The notes under the pieces are model-generated. The model made no database searches. It was not told the origin of the DNA and saw only the letters and a list, made by a program, of their open reading frames with translations. Source: Urophycis tenuis (lineage: Eukaryota; Chordata; Actinopteri; Gadiformes; Phycidae). From it: a stretch of DNA of 64,000 nt. Position 1 is the stretch's first letter; each line of letters starts with the position of its first letter. A program made the position numbers and the translations under genes. Where the stretch lies: positions 81,001-145,000 of the forward strand of contig JAXIVH010000326.1 in NCBI GenBank assembly GCA_036785325.1. The letters are read 5' to 3'. This document shows, piece by piece, positions 1 to 11,050 of the stretch.

Positions 1-1081
1 AACCCCCAAATTAGTGACACAATCATTCAGGTACAGTGTCAGAGGGCCAAGGTCAATGTTGGGGGACGAGCGGCAAATTGGTCCAAACAACATTACTTCG
101 GTCTTGCTCTCATTTAGACTGAGGAAATTAAATGAGAGCCAGGCTTTAATGTCATTAAGAGTCTATGAGTGGCTGGACTGAGTGAGCATTGTTTTGTGAC
201 AGTGGGACATAAATCTGGCAATCATCAGCATAAAAGTGAAATGAAATGCCATGTTTCCTAAAAACAGAACCGAGGGGAAGTAGATAAAGAGCAAATAAAA
301 GAGGGCCGAGAATTGAGCCCTGGGGAACCCCATGTGGAAGAGGAGCTGTTGAGGACAGAGAGTTGTCAAGTTTTACACAAAAACTTCTGTTTGTTGATTA
401 GAGCCGACTCTGTGCTGTGACGGGGGCGAAAACCAGACTGGAAAGGCTCATAGAGTGAGTGAAGGGATAGGTGGGAGTGAAGTTGGGCGGCGACAGTCTT
501 TTCGAGGATTTTGGAAATGAAAGGTAGGTTAGAGATGGGGCGGAGGTTACAGTAGTTGTTGGGGTCTAAGCCGGGTTTCATAAGTACAGGGGTGACGGCG
601 GCGGTTTTGAAAAGTTAAGGGACTATTCCGGTTGAAAGTGAGGAGTGAATAATGGCGGTAATGAGGGGGAGGAGGGAGGAAAGGCAGGATTTGACTAGGG
701 TTGTGGGGAGGGGATCAAGCTGACAGGTGGTAGGCTTTGATTTGTGGATGAGATCTTAGATTGCGGGGGGAGTGGGGAGAAGAAAGCTGGAGAAGAGACG
801 ACAAATAGGGAGAGGTTCAGGTGGGGAGAGAGGAGGGGAGGTGGGTTGTAGGTGCTGATGAATGGTATGGATTTTCAGGTTAAAGTAGTCCAAGATGGAG
901 TTGCAGGATGCCGTGGAGTACAAGTGGGGGGGCAGATAATTTGGTGGGTGGAGGATTTTGTTAAGGACGGAGAAGAGTGTTTTGGAGTTTCCTTCATTTG
1001 TAAGGATGAGGCCAGAGTAGTAGGTGGATTTGGTCTGGGATATTAGGTCCTTGTATTGAGAGATGTCGGAGGTGTACATGT
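1..1081 (-). mobile_element. LINE-2 (L2) fragment, 3'-ward block, RT start
   Basis: Minus-strand remnant of an L2-type non-LTR retrotransposon; it runs off the left edge. Reading leftward, 1079-756 encodes the linker between endonuclease and reverse transcriptase (starts MYTSDISQYKDLISQTKST), and 581-366 encodes the N-terminal RT block with the L2 signature NLRPISNLPFISKILEK and FQSGFRPRHSTE. The reading frames are interrupted, so it is dead. The sequence at 1081 continues directly into 13710 once the LTR element between them is removed (ATGT is duplicated on both sides). This is therefore the same insertion as the L2 blocks at 13710-14486 and 20779-21448. Family assignment rests on recognisable RT motifs. 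Confidence 0.85.
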
Positions 1082-1348
1082 TGTAGAGATCTGGGAGATC
1101 TCCGGTGAGTCGTTATGCAGGTAAACATGAACACCAGACGAAACACTTATCTTTTCGGCTGTAGTTTTATTATGGACAGACGTTGTGAAGGTACAGGTCA
1201 CGGCTTCAGAATCAAAAGGGACATTTAATACAAAATAAACTGACGACTGTGTAGATTAGTGTCTTCTCCAAACGAGAGCAAAACAACGACTCTTGCAAAG
1301 CGGACGTGACGTCACTATCAAACACACAGGTAGGAGGCGATCATTACA
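1082..1348 (-). repeat. LTR of gypsy element A (left copy; 3' LTR on the minus strand)
   Basis: 267 bp, TGTAGAGATC at the left and ATCATTACA at the right. A run of C at 1351-1361 next to it reads as a polypurine tract on the minus strand. It pairs with 13443-13709. Confidence 0.88.
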
Positions 1349-1390
1349 TATCCCCCCCCCTTAAAACAAGGGCCGTCCTCGGGCCTCAGG

Positions 1391-1514
1391 CAACCAGAAA
1401 AGGAAACTTGCCCAAGTAAAACACAAAGGCAGTGGCACAATAAAATAAAATAAAAAAATCCCACATCATAAGACCAAAACCAGTGTCCCCGAGTCCAACA
1501 CTCTGCAGGTATAC
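1391..1514. repeat. 124-bp duplicated flank of element B, left copy
   Basis: The 124 bp from CAACCAGAAAAGG to GCAGGTATAC occur again at 7572-7695. They belong to the 3' untranslated part of gypsy element A. The left copy abuts the LTR of element B; the right copy abuts the truncated interior of B. This is far longer than a normal LTR-element target duplication. Confidence 0.85.
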
Positions 1515-2104
1515 TGTTATGAGCCCAAACTGCCAGCTCAGGACTACATAACATAAATAAGGTCACAGAAAACGGTTATGCAGGTGCATGGAAGGTTTTA
1601 TTATAATTAACGAAAACCCCCACAAAACAGGACGGATGCCAACAAGTCAAAAGGAATATGGTAAAGAAAACCCTCACACTTCCAACCTCATAGCTGAAGT
1701 CTTGACTGCTCCCGACAAACAAAGCAAAGGTAGTGAGTCTTCCGGGAATCTGCCTTCCCTATGCTCACTGAACCTAAACTAAAAACGTGCGGGAAAAGAT
1801 GGCAAAGTAACCGTCTGGATTTGAAAACAGTAACAGAAGTATTCTTCATCAAAAAGGTTTTAGCGTTATCAAAAGTTTAGACAAAGTGTGCCAGCGTGTC
1901 TGCCCGTGGGAAGATCCAGGGCGAGAGAGAGCGAGCCATCTTGGTAGAGGGGCGGTATTTATTCCGGAGGGCTGGCCTCAGCCATTCCCCACAATCAGTC
2001 AGCAACCAATCAGCAACCAGCAACCAATCAGACTCCGCCTACAGGCACAGGAAGACGCAGAGAAAAGGGGAGAGAAACATGCAGGCACTCTCAACCCTGT
2101 CACA
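1515..2104 (-). repeat. 3' LTR of Gmr1-like element B
   Basis: On the minus strand it starts TGTGACAGGG and ends CTCATAACA. The adjacent plus-strand CCCCCACCC at 2105-2113 reads as a polypurine tract on the minus strand. Three CCAATCAG-type boxes lie near 2005-2032. No second LTR copy remains in the window. Confidence 0.8.
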
Positions 2105-2371
2105 CCCCCACCCTTAAGAAATAAATTGGGGGTTCAATTGCAAAGAATAAGCAGGATTAAATGTAAAACATTAACAATTATCTACAGATATACCGAAATA
2201 CAGAAAGCGAAATACTTATCTAATGTCCAGTTGAAGAATGCAGAACCAAGTTCAGCTGGAAAAACATATTGGTGTTTAGCAGAAATACACAAATTTCTCC
2301 ACAATTTATTACTTTTCCCTTTAAAGCTAGAATGGGCAAATACTCACAACCTCAAGAAATGTTTTAAGGTC

Positions 2372-3049
2372 TTAACTATATGCACGAGAAAGTGCGTCTG
2401 CTACAACGTTGTCACGACCACGAATATGCCGAATGCTACTGTTAAACCCTTGCAAGATGAGGCTCCAGCGCATTAAACGCTGGTTCTGTTTGCACATCCG
2501 GTCCAGAAAGGTCAGCGGATTATGATCCGTGTAGACAATAACGGGTTGAGTCGCACCACCTACATAGACCTCAAAATGCTGAAGCGCCAGCACAAGGGCA
2601 AGAGCCTCTTTCTCAATGGTGGAGTAAACCCGTTGATGGGCATTAAACTTGCGAGAGAAAAAACACAGAGGATGTTCCAATCCATCTTCCCCACACTGCA
2701 TCAGTACTGCACCAGCCCCTAAGTCACTGGCGTCCACAGCCAGGACAAAAGGAAGGGTGAAATTAGGAGAGGCCAACACAGGAGCAGTTGTAAGCAATGC
2801 TCTAACTGAGTCAAAAGCTAACTGGCTCTCCTGGGTCCACTGAAAAGACCGTTTTGTGCTAAGGAGGTCAGTAAGGGGTGCAGCTACCCCAGAAAAAATC
2901 CTGCAGAATGACCTGTAGTAACCAACCATACCAAGAAATCTTCTGAGCTCACGACGTGATGTTGGGACAGAGTAATTAAAAATGGCCTCCACCTTGGAAT
3001 GCACAGGACGCACCATACCGCCACCAACCACTTTACCTAGGTAGGTCAC
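2372..3049 (-). pseudogene. Element B: RT connection and RNase H
   Basis: 225 residues continuing the RT of the next entry after a short break near 3050-3066. The first part is RT thumb/connection (RRELRRFLGMVGYYRSFC). RNase H follows, with VLAVDASDLGAGAVL, the EKEALALVLAL block and YTDHNPLTFL, ending IRGRDNVVADALSRA. These are standard Ty3/gypsy RNase H motifs with the expected Asp and Glu residues. The end near 2372 is followed by untranslated sequence and the LTR, so RNase H is the last domain of pol. That fits the integrase-first order. Confidence 0.85.
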
Positions 3050-3065
3050 AGTGGCTTGGCCGAAC

Positions 3066-4460
3066 TCACTTAGCCAAATTTATAGTCAGATTTGCAGCCG
3101 ACAACCGTTCGAACACAGACTTTAAATGGTCAACATGTTCACCCCAAGTGACGCTATATACTATCAAGTCGTCAAGATAGGCCTCACAGTTGGAAAGTCC
3201 AGCTAGTATATAATTAACCAACCTCTGGAATGTGGCTGGCGCATTCCGAAGACCAAAGGCTAAAACGGTATACTGCAGGAAACTGTCAGGTGTCACAAAG
3301 GCAGAAATTTCCTTAGCGCGATCAGTCAACGGAATTTGCCAATAGCCCTTCAATAGATCGATTTTACTAACGAAAACTGCTGATCCAAGGCGATCTATAC
3401 AATCATCCATGCGTGGTAAGGGAAAGCTATCAGGCTTGGTGACAGAATTAACTTTACGAAAGTCGGTGCAGAATCTGGAAGTGCCATCTGCTTTTGGCAC
3501 GAGAAGGCAGGGCGAGCTCCATGGGCTAAAACTAGGTTCTGCAATACCATTATCCACCATAAACTTAACTTCTTTTTGAAGCTGAAGGCGTTTCAGTGGA
3601 TTAGCTCGATATGCATGTTGTTTGATAGGCCTAAAATCTCCAACATCAATATCGTGGGCTATAACAGTGGTACGGAGTGGAACATCAGAAAACACATTGT
3701 CATAGTCAGATATGAGAGAAATCAAATCACTACGGTGAGAATCAGAAAGGTGAGAAAGAAAAGAATTAAAATCCGACATAAACTCAGAATTCCTTAACCT
3801 ACCCACCACCACCTCAGCTGAGGGACAACGGACATCCTCCTCACCGAGAGAAACAGCAGGTCCACTCGCCGGTGGTGCTGAAACAAAGGATCCAAGTTGA
3901 ACAGTCACAGGCAAAACAGTAGCCATTTCAGCACCAGGCGCGGTGGACAGCGCCATACCTGGATCGATCACACTGTCGGGGTTACAAGTTAAAGCACAAA
4001 CTTCCCGCGAGACACTCCGCTCACAGTAGCGTTTGAGCATGTTAACATGAACCAGGCGAGTCTTTTTCCTTCTATCTGGTGTAGCTATGACATAGTTAAC
4101 ATCGCCAACGCGACGTTCTACACAAAAAGGACCAGTGTAGCGTGCTTGAAGAGCAGGACCGAGAATGGGGAGTAATACCAACACCTGATCACCAGGTTTA
4201 AATTCTCGCACGACAGCTCTCTGATTGTAACGCTGTTTCATGCGTTTCTGAGAAATACCCAGATTCTCTTTTGCGAGTTCGCATGCGCGATGTAATCTGC
4301 AACGAATTTTGGCAACATAGTCAGAGAGACTGCGTTGAGAGGTATTCTCTGTCAACCAGGATTCTTTCAGTAGTTTTAATGGGCCTCGAACAGTATGTCC
4401 AAAGACCAGTTCCGATGGACTAGAAGAAGAAGAAGAAGAAGAATTACTGATTTGATCCCG
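3066..4460 (-). pseudogene. Element B: integrase C-terminus fused to reverse transcriptase
   Basis: One long frame on the minus strand. Its first part is the integrase C-terminal region (SPSELVFGHTVRGPLKLL, then KPGDQVLVLLP and YTGPFCVERRVGDVNYVI). After a linker of about 100 residues come the RT motifs: HAYRANPLKR, WSSPCLLVPKADGTSRFC, FVSKIDLLKGYWQIPL, LRNAPATFQRL and YLDDLIVY. Integrase and RT in this order within one frame is direct evidence for the Gmr1-like arrangement. The frame ends at a stop near 3066 before the RNase H part. The first residues of the frame (about 4484-4440) come from the inserted SINE, not from the element. Confidence 0.85.
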
Positions 4461-4730
4461 TGAGGGAAATTTGGTCTTCTGCATTTAACCCAATCGTGAA
4501 TTAGTGGAACACTCAGAACACAGTGATGGTGAAGCACACAGTGAGGTGAAGCACACACTTAAACCCGATGCAGTGAGCTGCCTGCGACAGCGGCGGCGCT
4601 CGGGGAGCAGTGAGGGGTTAGGTGCCTTGCTCAAGGGCACTTCAGCCATGCGCACTGGTCGGGGTTCGAACCGGCCACCCTCCGGTTACAAATCCAAAGC
4701 CCTAACCAGTAGGCCGGCTGCCCCACAAGG
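4437..4730 (-). mobile_element. tRNA-headed SINE, minus strand
   Basis: Read on the minus strand, the head near 4720-4660 looks like a tRNA: an A-box-like CTACTGGTTAGGGC and a B box GGTTCGAACC (4662-4672). A body common to fish SINEs follows, then a TTC-repeat tail at 4437-4420. It lacks a full cloverleaf and sits inside other elements, so it is a SINE, not a tRNA gene. It follows the L2 fragment and separates the two halves of the element B integrase. Confidence 0.65.
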
Positions 4731-4734
4731 GAAG

Positions 4735-4938
4735 GGGGGAGGGGATTGGTTCTCTGCATTTGACCCATCCTATATTACATAGGAGCAGTGGGCTGCCGTG
4801 TTCAGCGCCCGGGGAGCAATTTGGGGTTCAGTGTCGTCCTCATGACACTACGACATGCAGACAGTTGGAGGAGGGAATCGAACCGCCGACCCTACGATTA
4901 GTGGACGACCCGCTCTACCCACTGAGCTACTGCCGCCC
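4735..4938 (-). mobile_element. Second tRNA-headed SINE, minus strand
   Basis: On the minus strand it begins GGGGCGGCAGTAGCTCAGTG, a tRNA-like 5' end with an A box. A B-box-like GGCGGTTCGATTCCC lies near 4876-4890. The body then runs to about 4735, where the first SINE begins. The head differs from that of the neighbouring SINE, so two separate insertions or a dimer are possible. Confidence 0.6.
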
Positions 4939-4974
4939 CAAAACTGCCGACTAAAACCCAATGATTCCTGCACG

Positions 4975-6834
4975 ACTTCACGCACTGCAAAGAGAGCAAT
5001 AATAATACATTTTATTTATAACGCACTTTACATCAAGTAAATGACCTCAAAGTGCTACAGGATAAAACAACATTAAAGACTTTAAAACTAGTAAACATTA
5101 AAATAGCAGTTTAACCAAAGGCCTTTCTAAAAAGATGCGTTTTAAGGCCTTTTTTAAAAGAGTCCACAGTCTGTGGAGCCCTTAGATGGTCAGGGAGTGC
5201 ATTCCACAGACTGGGTGCAACTGAACAGAAGGCGCGGTCGCCCATGGTTCGGAGCCTTGTCCTTGGAGTGTGGAGGAGGTTGGCTTGTCCACTGCGGAGA
5301 TGGCGTGAGGAGGAATGAGGGGTTATGAGTTGTTTGAGGTATAGGGGCGCAGTGCCATGGAGGCACTGGTGGGACAGAAGGGAAACCTTGAAATCAATTC
5401 TGTACTGGACAGGAAGCCAGTGGAGGGATTTGAGGATGGGTGTGATGTGGTGGTACTTCCGCACCCCCATCAGGATTCTGGCAGCACAGTTCTGAATGTA
5501 CTGCAGCTGCTGGATGTTCTTGCTGGGGATCCCGATGAGGAGTGCGTTGCAGTAGTCCAGCCTGGAGGAGACAAAGGCGTGGACAAGTTTTTCGGCATCG
5601 GGGAGAGTGAGTATGGGGCGGAGTTTTGCAATGTTCCTGAGGTGGAAGAAGGAGGTTTAATATGGGCCTCAAAAGTCAGGTGAGGGTCCATTCTGACACC
5701 GAGGTTTGTGACTGAGGATGAGAGGTGGATGTCGTGGCCGGAGAAGGTGATGCTGGTGATGGTGGAGGATCGGGTCTGGTGTGGAGTGCCAACAAGAATG
5801 GCTTCCGTTTTTGAGCTGTTGAGTTGCAAGAAGTTAGCCGTCATCCATGCCTTTATCTCCTCCAGGCAGGTGGAAAGTGTGGAAAGGGCTGCAGAGGGGG
5901 TTGGATTAGTCTTGATATACAGTTGGGTGTCATCAGCGTAGCAGTGGAAAGATATTCCATGCCGGTTGATGACACGACCAAGGGGTAGCATGTACAGCGT
6001 GAAGAGGGTGGGGCCAAGGACTGATCCTTGGGGGACACCACATGTGACAGAGTGTGTGTCCGATTTGGCCCCACCCAGGGATACATACTCTGTTCTGTCC
6101 GTGAGATATGATGTGAACCAGGCCAGGGTAGTGTCAGAGAGTCCAATGGAGGAGTGGAGGTGGTGCAGAAGGATGTGGTGGTCAACGGTGTCAAATGCTG
6201 CGGTGAGGTCTAGAAGGATGAGAAGTGATGGAGAGCCAGCATCAGCCGTCATCAGCAGGTCATTGGTGACCTGACCAGGGCAGTTTCTGTACTGTGGCCA
6301 GGGCGGAAACCAGACTGGAACTTCTCAAAAAGACTGTTTGTTGTGAGATGGTCGTTGAGTTAGGTAGAAACTACCTTTTCCAACACCTTTGACAGGAAAG
6401 GGAGGTTGGATATTGGGCAGTAGTTGGCAGGTGCTTCGGGGTCAAGGCTGGGCTTTTTGAGAAGGGGCTTGATGACAGCAGTTTTCAGAGATGTGGGGAC
6501 ATGGCCGGACCGGAGGGACTGATTGATGATATTGGTGATCATGGGACTTATTGCAGAGGAGTGACTTTTTATCAGGGCTGAGGGAAATGGGTCCAGGTCA
6601 CTTCATCTTCCTTAAGATGTTTTCAGTCTCATGCTGAGTGATGTCCGTGAAACAGCAGAGGAGCTGAGTAGATGTGACTGGGGGGGCAGAGGGGCTGGGA
6701 AGAAGAGGGGGCGGGGGAGCAGGAAGAGCAGGGGAGCTGGAAAAAAGGGGGGTTGGGGAGTCAGGGGGCGCGGGGGGGCTGGAGAGAAGGGAGCGGATGT
6801 TTTCAATTTTGGTTTTAAAGAAGGAGAGGAAGCT
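4975..6834 (-). mobile_element. L2-type LINE fragment inside the element B integrase
   Basis: 5'-truncated L2 copy on the minus strand. It has RT motifs ILLDLTAAFDTVDHHILL, GVPQGSVLGPTLFTLY and FHCYADDTQLYIK (6250-5850). After a frameshift near 5470 comes the typical L2 C-terminal block ITPILKSLHWLPVQYRIDFK and SLWNALPDHLR (5470-5111). The 3' end lies near 4980, with an ATT-rich tail. The 5' end near 6834 abuts integrase sequence of element B, and the remaining integrase resumes beyond the SINEs at 4437, so the insertion split that gene. Sequence coding a short stretch of integrase between the two sides is missing. Confidence 0.85.
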
Positions 6835-7437
6835 GTTGCACCGCTCGAAATGGAACTCCTTCGTCCCAATCGCGCTCAAACTCAAGACAATATGCACGAA
6901 GCATTGACTTCAACGTTTGGTGAAAACGCTCCAGACAGCCCTGCGATTCAGGATGATAGCAACTAGAAGTGACATGCTTAACGCCTAGCTGCTGCATAGA
7001 CTGCTTAAACACCTTGGACATAAAATTAGTGCCCTGGTCAGTTTGCACGATTTTCGGAAGGCCGAAGAGGGAGAAAAACACCAAGAGAACTTTGATGATG
7101 GCAGCAGTGGTGATTTTTCGAAGCGGTATGGCCTCGGGAAATGAGTTAAAGTGCACATAATGGTGAGTAAATACTGATTACCCGATTTCGTTCGCGGCAA
7201 CGGACCAACACAATCCAAGATCACACGTTCGAAAGGCTCAGACATGACCGGTATAGGCTGCAGTGGAGCTGGAGGAATCAGCTGATTAGGCTTGCCTGCA
7301 ACTTGACAAACATGACAAGTCTTGCAATATTCAGCGATATCACGCTTAAGACCCGGCCAAAAAAAATGACGCGTGATGCGATCTGTTGTTTTATTTTTTT
7401 CCCATAGCGCGCGTGACAACATTTGCGTGAAACACAT
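6835..7437 (-). pseudogene. Element B: integrase zinc-binding and catalytic core
   Basis: Two overlapping minus-strand frames (7437-6985 and 7156-6835) together hold the integrase. The zinc finger shows HFFWPGLKRDIAEYCKTCHVC. The catalytic core shows ERVILDCVGPLPRTKSGNQY (first Asp), KIVQTDQGTNFMSK (second Asp) and YHPESQGCLERFHQTLK (Glu). A frameshift near 7150 separates first and second blocks. The core runs into the inserted L2 LINE at 6834. All three acidic residues are present, unlike the integrase of element A. Confidence 0.82.
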
Positions 7438-7571
7438 CAGGGAATTTCACAGTTAACTCGTCAGGACATGGAGAAATTGTAGACTGGGCAACTACAGGAC
7501 TAGGGAATACAACCCCACCCGCGAGATCATTACCGAGTAGCATCGAAACATTTTTAATTGCCCCTACCCTC
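7391..7571 (-). pseudogene. Element B: residual protease C-terminus
   Basis: A short minus-strand stretch encodes VSMLLGNDLAGGVVFPSPVV. This resembles the hydrophobic LLGND block after the catalytic site in retroelement aspartic proteases. The Asp-Thr/Ser-Gly site is missing because the element is cut at 7571, where sequence of gypsy element A begins. It shows that protease preceded integrase. Confidence 0.55.
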
Positions 7572-7695
7572 CAACCAGAAAAGGAAACTTGCCCAAGTAA
7601 AACACAAAGGCAGTGGCACAATAAAATAAAAAATAAAAATCCCACATCATAAGACCAAAACCAGTGTCCCTAAGTCCAACACTCTGCAGGTATAC
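7572..7695. repeat. 124-bp duplicated flank of element B, right copy
   Basis: Matches 1391-1514, with a few differences in the A-rich middle. Here it continues into unique 3' untranslated sequence of gypsy element A (7696-7933), which has no other recognisable gene. Confidence 0.85.
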
Positions 7696-7933
7696 ATACA
7701 GCCGAAGGTTCCCCAATATTCCCCCGATGAACAGAACACAGGAACCCACAGCAAAAGCATGAAAGTTCAACAGGCCATTACAAAACAAAGACTGTGCTTA
7801 CTGTCACACCCACGGCCTAAACATCAGGCAAAATTAAAGAAAAAAAACACATCTGTGGCTAGAAAAACATCATCTGACAACCCGTACACAGTGAGAACAA
7901 GGCACCAGATACTTGAAAAAAAAACAAAATAAA

Positions 7934-9447
7934 TCACAGATCTAGCTTCTCAGTAAAATAAGGGTGAGACCAACGTGTAGTGGCCCAATCAGACGTCACT
8001 CTAGGTGCGTGCCTCTGCCTAAATGAATATCGGGAGGCATGAGGGAGAGACGGGGAAGAGTGCGGAAGTGACAGAGATGCAGGCAACCCTTGTTCCCCCG
8101 ATACCACCCCTAATGGCGAAACCTCAAGGACCAAAGGCAGTACCGCCAGGGACTCCTCACTTTCCACAACTGGGGGGCCGGCGGCCTCCACATCAGCAAA
8201 GAGAAAGTCAAACCCATAGTCCTCCGCCTCATCAACATCTGCACCAGTTGCGGCAGCAAGGGCAGACCCCACAGGCTGATCAGGGGGATTTTGTTGAGAC
8301 CATGCATCCTCACCCCAAGTGAAGAAAGGAAGCAGGTTGGCCACATGATGAACCCCTGCGTCGGAGTCGTCTGAGACTCACGACAACCTGTAATTTAAGT
8401 CGGACATCACTCGCTCCACTCTGTATGGACCCTTGAACAAGGGGGCCAACTTGGCAGTGAACCCCACAGACGCGTTAGAGCGCGGATGAGTTCTAAGCCG
8501 TACCAAGTCGCCAACCTTGAAAACAACCTGTCTCCGTTTCTTGTCATAGTGACACTTTTGAGTTTCATGACTGGCCGCTAGCGACTGACGCACATGATCG
8601 TATGTGTCCCGCAGAGCAGCAGACGGCTCAGACTTGTACACCTCTGCATCCTCCGGAGGATGCAGAGGTCCAGGTCCAGCTCAGGTTGCATCCACAGGTC
8701 CAGTGGCGTGGCAAGGTCCCTGCCGTAGAGAAGAAAGGCTGGAGAATCATCCGTACTCTGATGGGGGGCAGTTCTCAGCGCAAAACTGATAAGCGAGAGA
8801 TGACGGTCCCATTCCCTGTGCCTAGAGCCAACATAAGCTCTGATTGCGGTCTTAATCGTCCGATTAACTCGCAGTTTGGTTGGATTGTTGGATTGTGGGT
8901 GATAGGCCGTAGTCAGCCTATGGACAGTACCCATCTCTCTGACGACCGACTCAAACATGTCACTGACAAACTGGATGCCCCTGTCGGATACCAGATGTCT
9001 CGGCGCGCCATGTCTGACAAAAACTTCAGACAGGAACTTTTCAGCAGCGATATGCACAGTCGCTTCTCGCACTGGGCATATCTCGACCCACTTGGTGAAA
9101 TAGTCTATAAAGATTAGAATGTATGCATTGCCCCGTGAAGACCTTGGCAGTGGTCCTACAATGTCTACTCCCGGGAACTCCCAAGGGAAAGAGGCCACCA
9201 CAGGTTGAAGAAATCCCCCTGGCTTACGGTTAGTCGGCTTACTGAACTGACAGGTAGAACAACACATCACATAGCGTTTGACGTCACCCCTCATGCCCGG
9301 CCAGTACATCCGCTTCTGGAGACGGCCCTGAGTCTTCGCGATCCCGAGATGACCTGCCATTGGATGGTCATGAAAATACTCCAGCAAAGTGCTTCGGAGA
9401 GAAGTGGTCACATAAAGACGAAGGTCTTTATAAGGTTGAGGCGACAA
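7934..9447 (-). pseudogene. Element A: integrase and pol C-terminal tail
   Basis: Minus-strand frame 9447-8578 carries the zinc finger (HPMAGHLGIAKTQGRLQ, then CCSTCQ) and the core PGVDIVGPLPRSSRGNAYI and HLVSDRGIQFVSDMF. In the third core motif the residue after YHPQSNNPTK is Leu where integrases have the catalytic Glu. A frameshift leads to the C-terminal domain at 8641-8378 (VFKVGDLVRLRTH, APLFKGPYRVERV). Another leads to an acidic, Ser/Pro-rich tail at 8344-7934 that ends YSFRQRHAPRVTSDW. Integrase follows RT here, the normal gypsy order. Frame breaks and the lost Glu indicate a dead copy. Confidence 0.82.
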
Positions 9448-10944
9448 GATGCTCTCTTGTCCCTGAAATACACAAGGCCGTCATGAAGACAAAAATCGGA
9501 TGAATCAACACAGGAGTCACTCTCCAGAGTGGAGCGCAGAGAACTGATGGTTGAGTCAGCATCTTGTAGTGCACGCAATTGCACTTTATCATCTAGCACT
9601 AACAGGGGCTGGTCCTGAGGCTCAGAAGACCCACTGTGGCAAATTCGGGCAGCAAGCCAATCACCTCACCGGATGAAACCGGATTGCGGGACAGCGCATC
9701 AGGAACAGAGTTTGCTGCACCCGGCTTGTGGACAATCAACATCAAAGTCTTGAAGCCTAAGGCACCACCGGGCCAACCGACCTGACGGGGTTGGACGAGA
9801 CATCAGCCAACGCAGACTGTTGTGGTCTGTCACCACTGTAACATGGGTTCCCTCAATGTAGGGTCGGAAGTGCTCCAGGGCTAATCACACCAAGGCATTC
9901 TTTTTCCGATGTGGAATATGGTCGTTCTGACTTAGACAGGGTGCGGCTCGCATAAGCAATAGCTCTTTCATGTCCCCTCTCGTCAGTCTGGATCAAAGCA
10001 GCACGTAATCCGACGTCACACGCGTCAGTGTGAACGGCAAACCGTTTCCCGAAGTCAGAACCAAGACTGGAGCCGTACACAGCCTTGACTTGAGGCTGTC
10101 CAGGGCCTGCCGGCAATCGTCACTCCATACAAATGGGGTTCCATCCCTCGTCAGTGCGATGAGCGGCTCTGCCACCGTTGAATAGCCCTGGATGAATCTA
10201 CGGTAGTAGCCCGTCATCCCAAGTGCTTGACACTACGGGGCCTCGGGAAGTCTTTGATGGCACTAACCTTGTTCTCATCTGGGCTCAGGCCTTCCCGGGT
10301 GACAATGTACCCCAGGTACCGGAGGGAGGCCTTGCAAAAGTGGCATTTCGAAAATTTAAGGGACAACCTGGCGTCTGCCAGGTGAAGACGGGTGAAGACC
10401 TCATCGAGATCATCAAGGTGCTGGGAGAAGGTGGGAGAAGCAACGACTATATCGTCCAAGTAGACCACGCAACACTTGTAAGTCAGACCAGCCACATCAG
10501 TCGTTGGAATGTCGCTGGCGCATTTGACAAGCCGAACGGCATCACTCTAAACTGGTACAACCCCATGTGACAAACAAAGGCAGTCTTAGGGCGGGATTCA
10601 GGGGTCACCGACACTTGCCAGTACCCGCGAGCGAGGTCAAGCGTTGAGATGTACTTCCCCCGGGCAAGAAAGTCCAGCGACTCATCCACCCTTGGAAGGG
10701 GGTATGAATCCTTGACCGTCGTCTTGTTCACTTTTCTGTAGTCCACGCAAAAGCGCGGTTCAGAACTATCAACGGTCCTTCTGTCCACAATGATGACAGG
10801 AGAGGCCCACGGCCCATTAGCGGGCTCAATAATGCCATCGGCAAGCATCTTGGAGACCTGTTCTCCAATCAACTTTCTCTTCTCTGGAGAAGAGAAAGTT
10901 TCAATTTTGCACCTTATTCTGCATTTCTGCATTTCAACCTGCAC
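9408..10944 (-). pseudogene. Element A: reverse transcriptase and RNase H (frameshifted)
   Basis: Recognisable in at least four frames on the minus strand. 10944-10483 has the first RT motifs (ANGPWASPVIIVDRRT, YISTLDLARGYWQV, FGLSNAPATFQRL). 10495-10214 has YLDDIVVA and YLGYIVTREGLSPD. 10217-9993 is the thumb (TGYYRRFIQGYS). 10116-9853 is RNase H (FAVHTDACDVGLRAALIQ, EKECLGVI). The catalytic YLDD is kept but the gene cannot be read through. 9599-9408 carries a linker to the integrase. It is flanked by gag-protease upstream. Confidence 0.82.
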
Positions 10945-11050
10945 CTTAATCGCTCATTTGCACTTCTGGTTAGAACGCCAACTGTATTTCGTTGTCCCTG
11001 TACTTGTACTCTGCACAATGACAATAAAGTTGAATCTAATCTAATCTAAA
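10899..11050 (+). mobile_element. Short LINE/SINE 3' tail inserted between protease and RT
   Basis: About 150 bp ending CAATGACAATAAAGTTG followed by repeated AATCT. The same tail type occurs at about 26780-26960 and 36390-36555. It separates the end of the gag-protease frame (11041) from the RT. Its family was not determined. Confidence 0.6.

Larger units (their letters stand above)
1515..7571 (-). mobile_element. Gmr1-like LTR retrotransposon B (5'-truncated, integrase before RT)
   Basis: Minus-strand Ty3/gypsy-related element. It has one 590-bp LTR at its 3' end (1515-2104) and is truncated at its 5' side at 7571 within the protease region. Reading 5' to 3' on the minus strand, the order is protease end (7571-7391), integrase (7437-6835), a gap caused by L2 and SINE insertions (6834-4437), integrase C-terminus, RT (about 3650-3066) and RNase H (3049-2372). 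Integrase upstream of RT is the arrangement described for Gmr1 of cod, unlike ordinary gypsy elements. The RT is gypsy-like (YLDDLIVY). Frame breaks and the truncation make it inactive. Confidence 0.82.

Noticed and set aside
4640..4940. tRNA-like sequences on the minus strand
   Set aside because: A and B boxes are present but the cloverleaf is incomplete and SINE bodies follow, so these are SINE heads and not tRNA genes.
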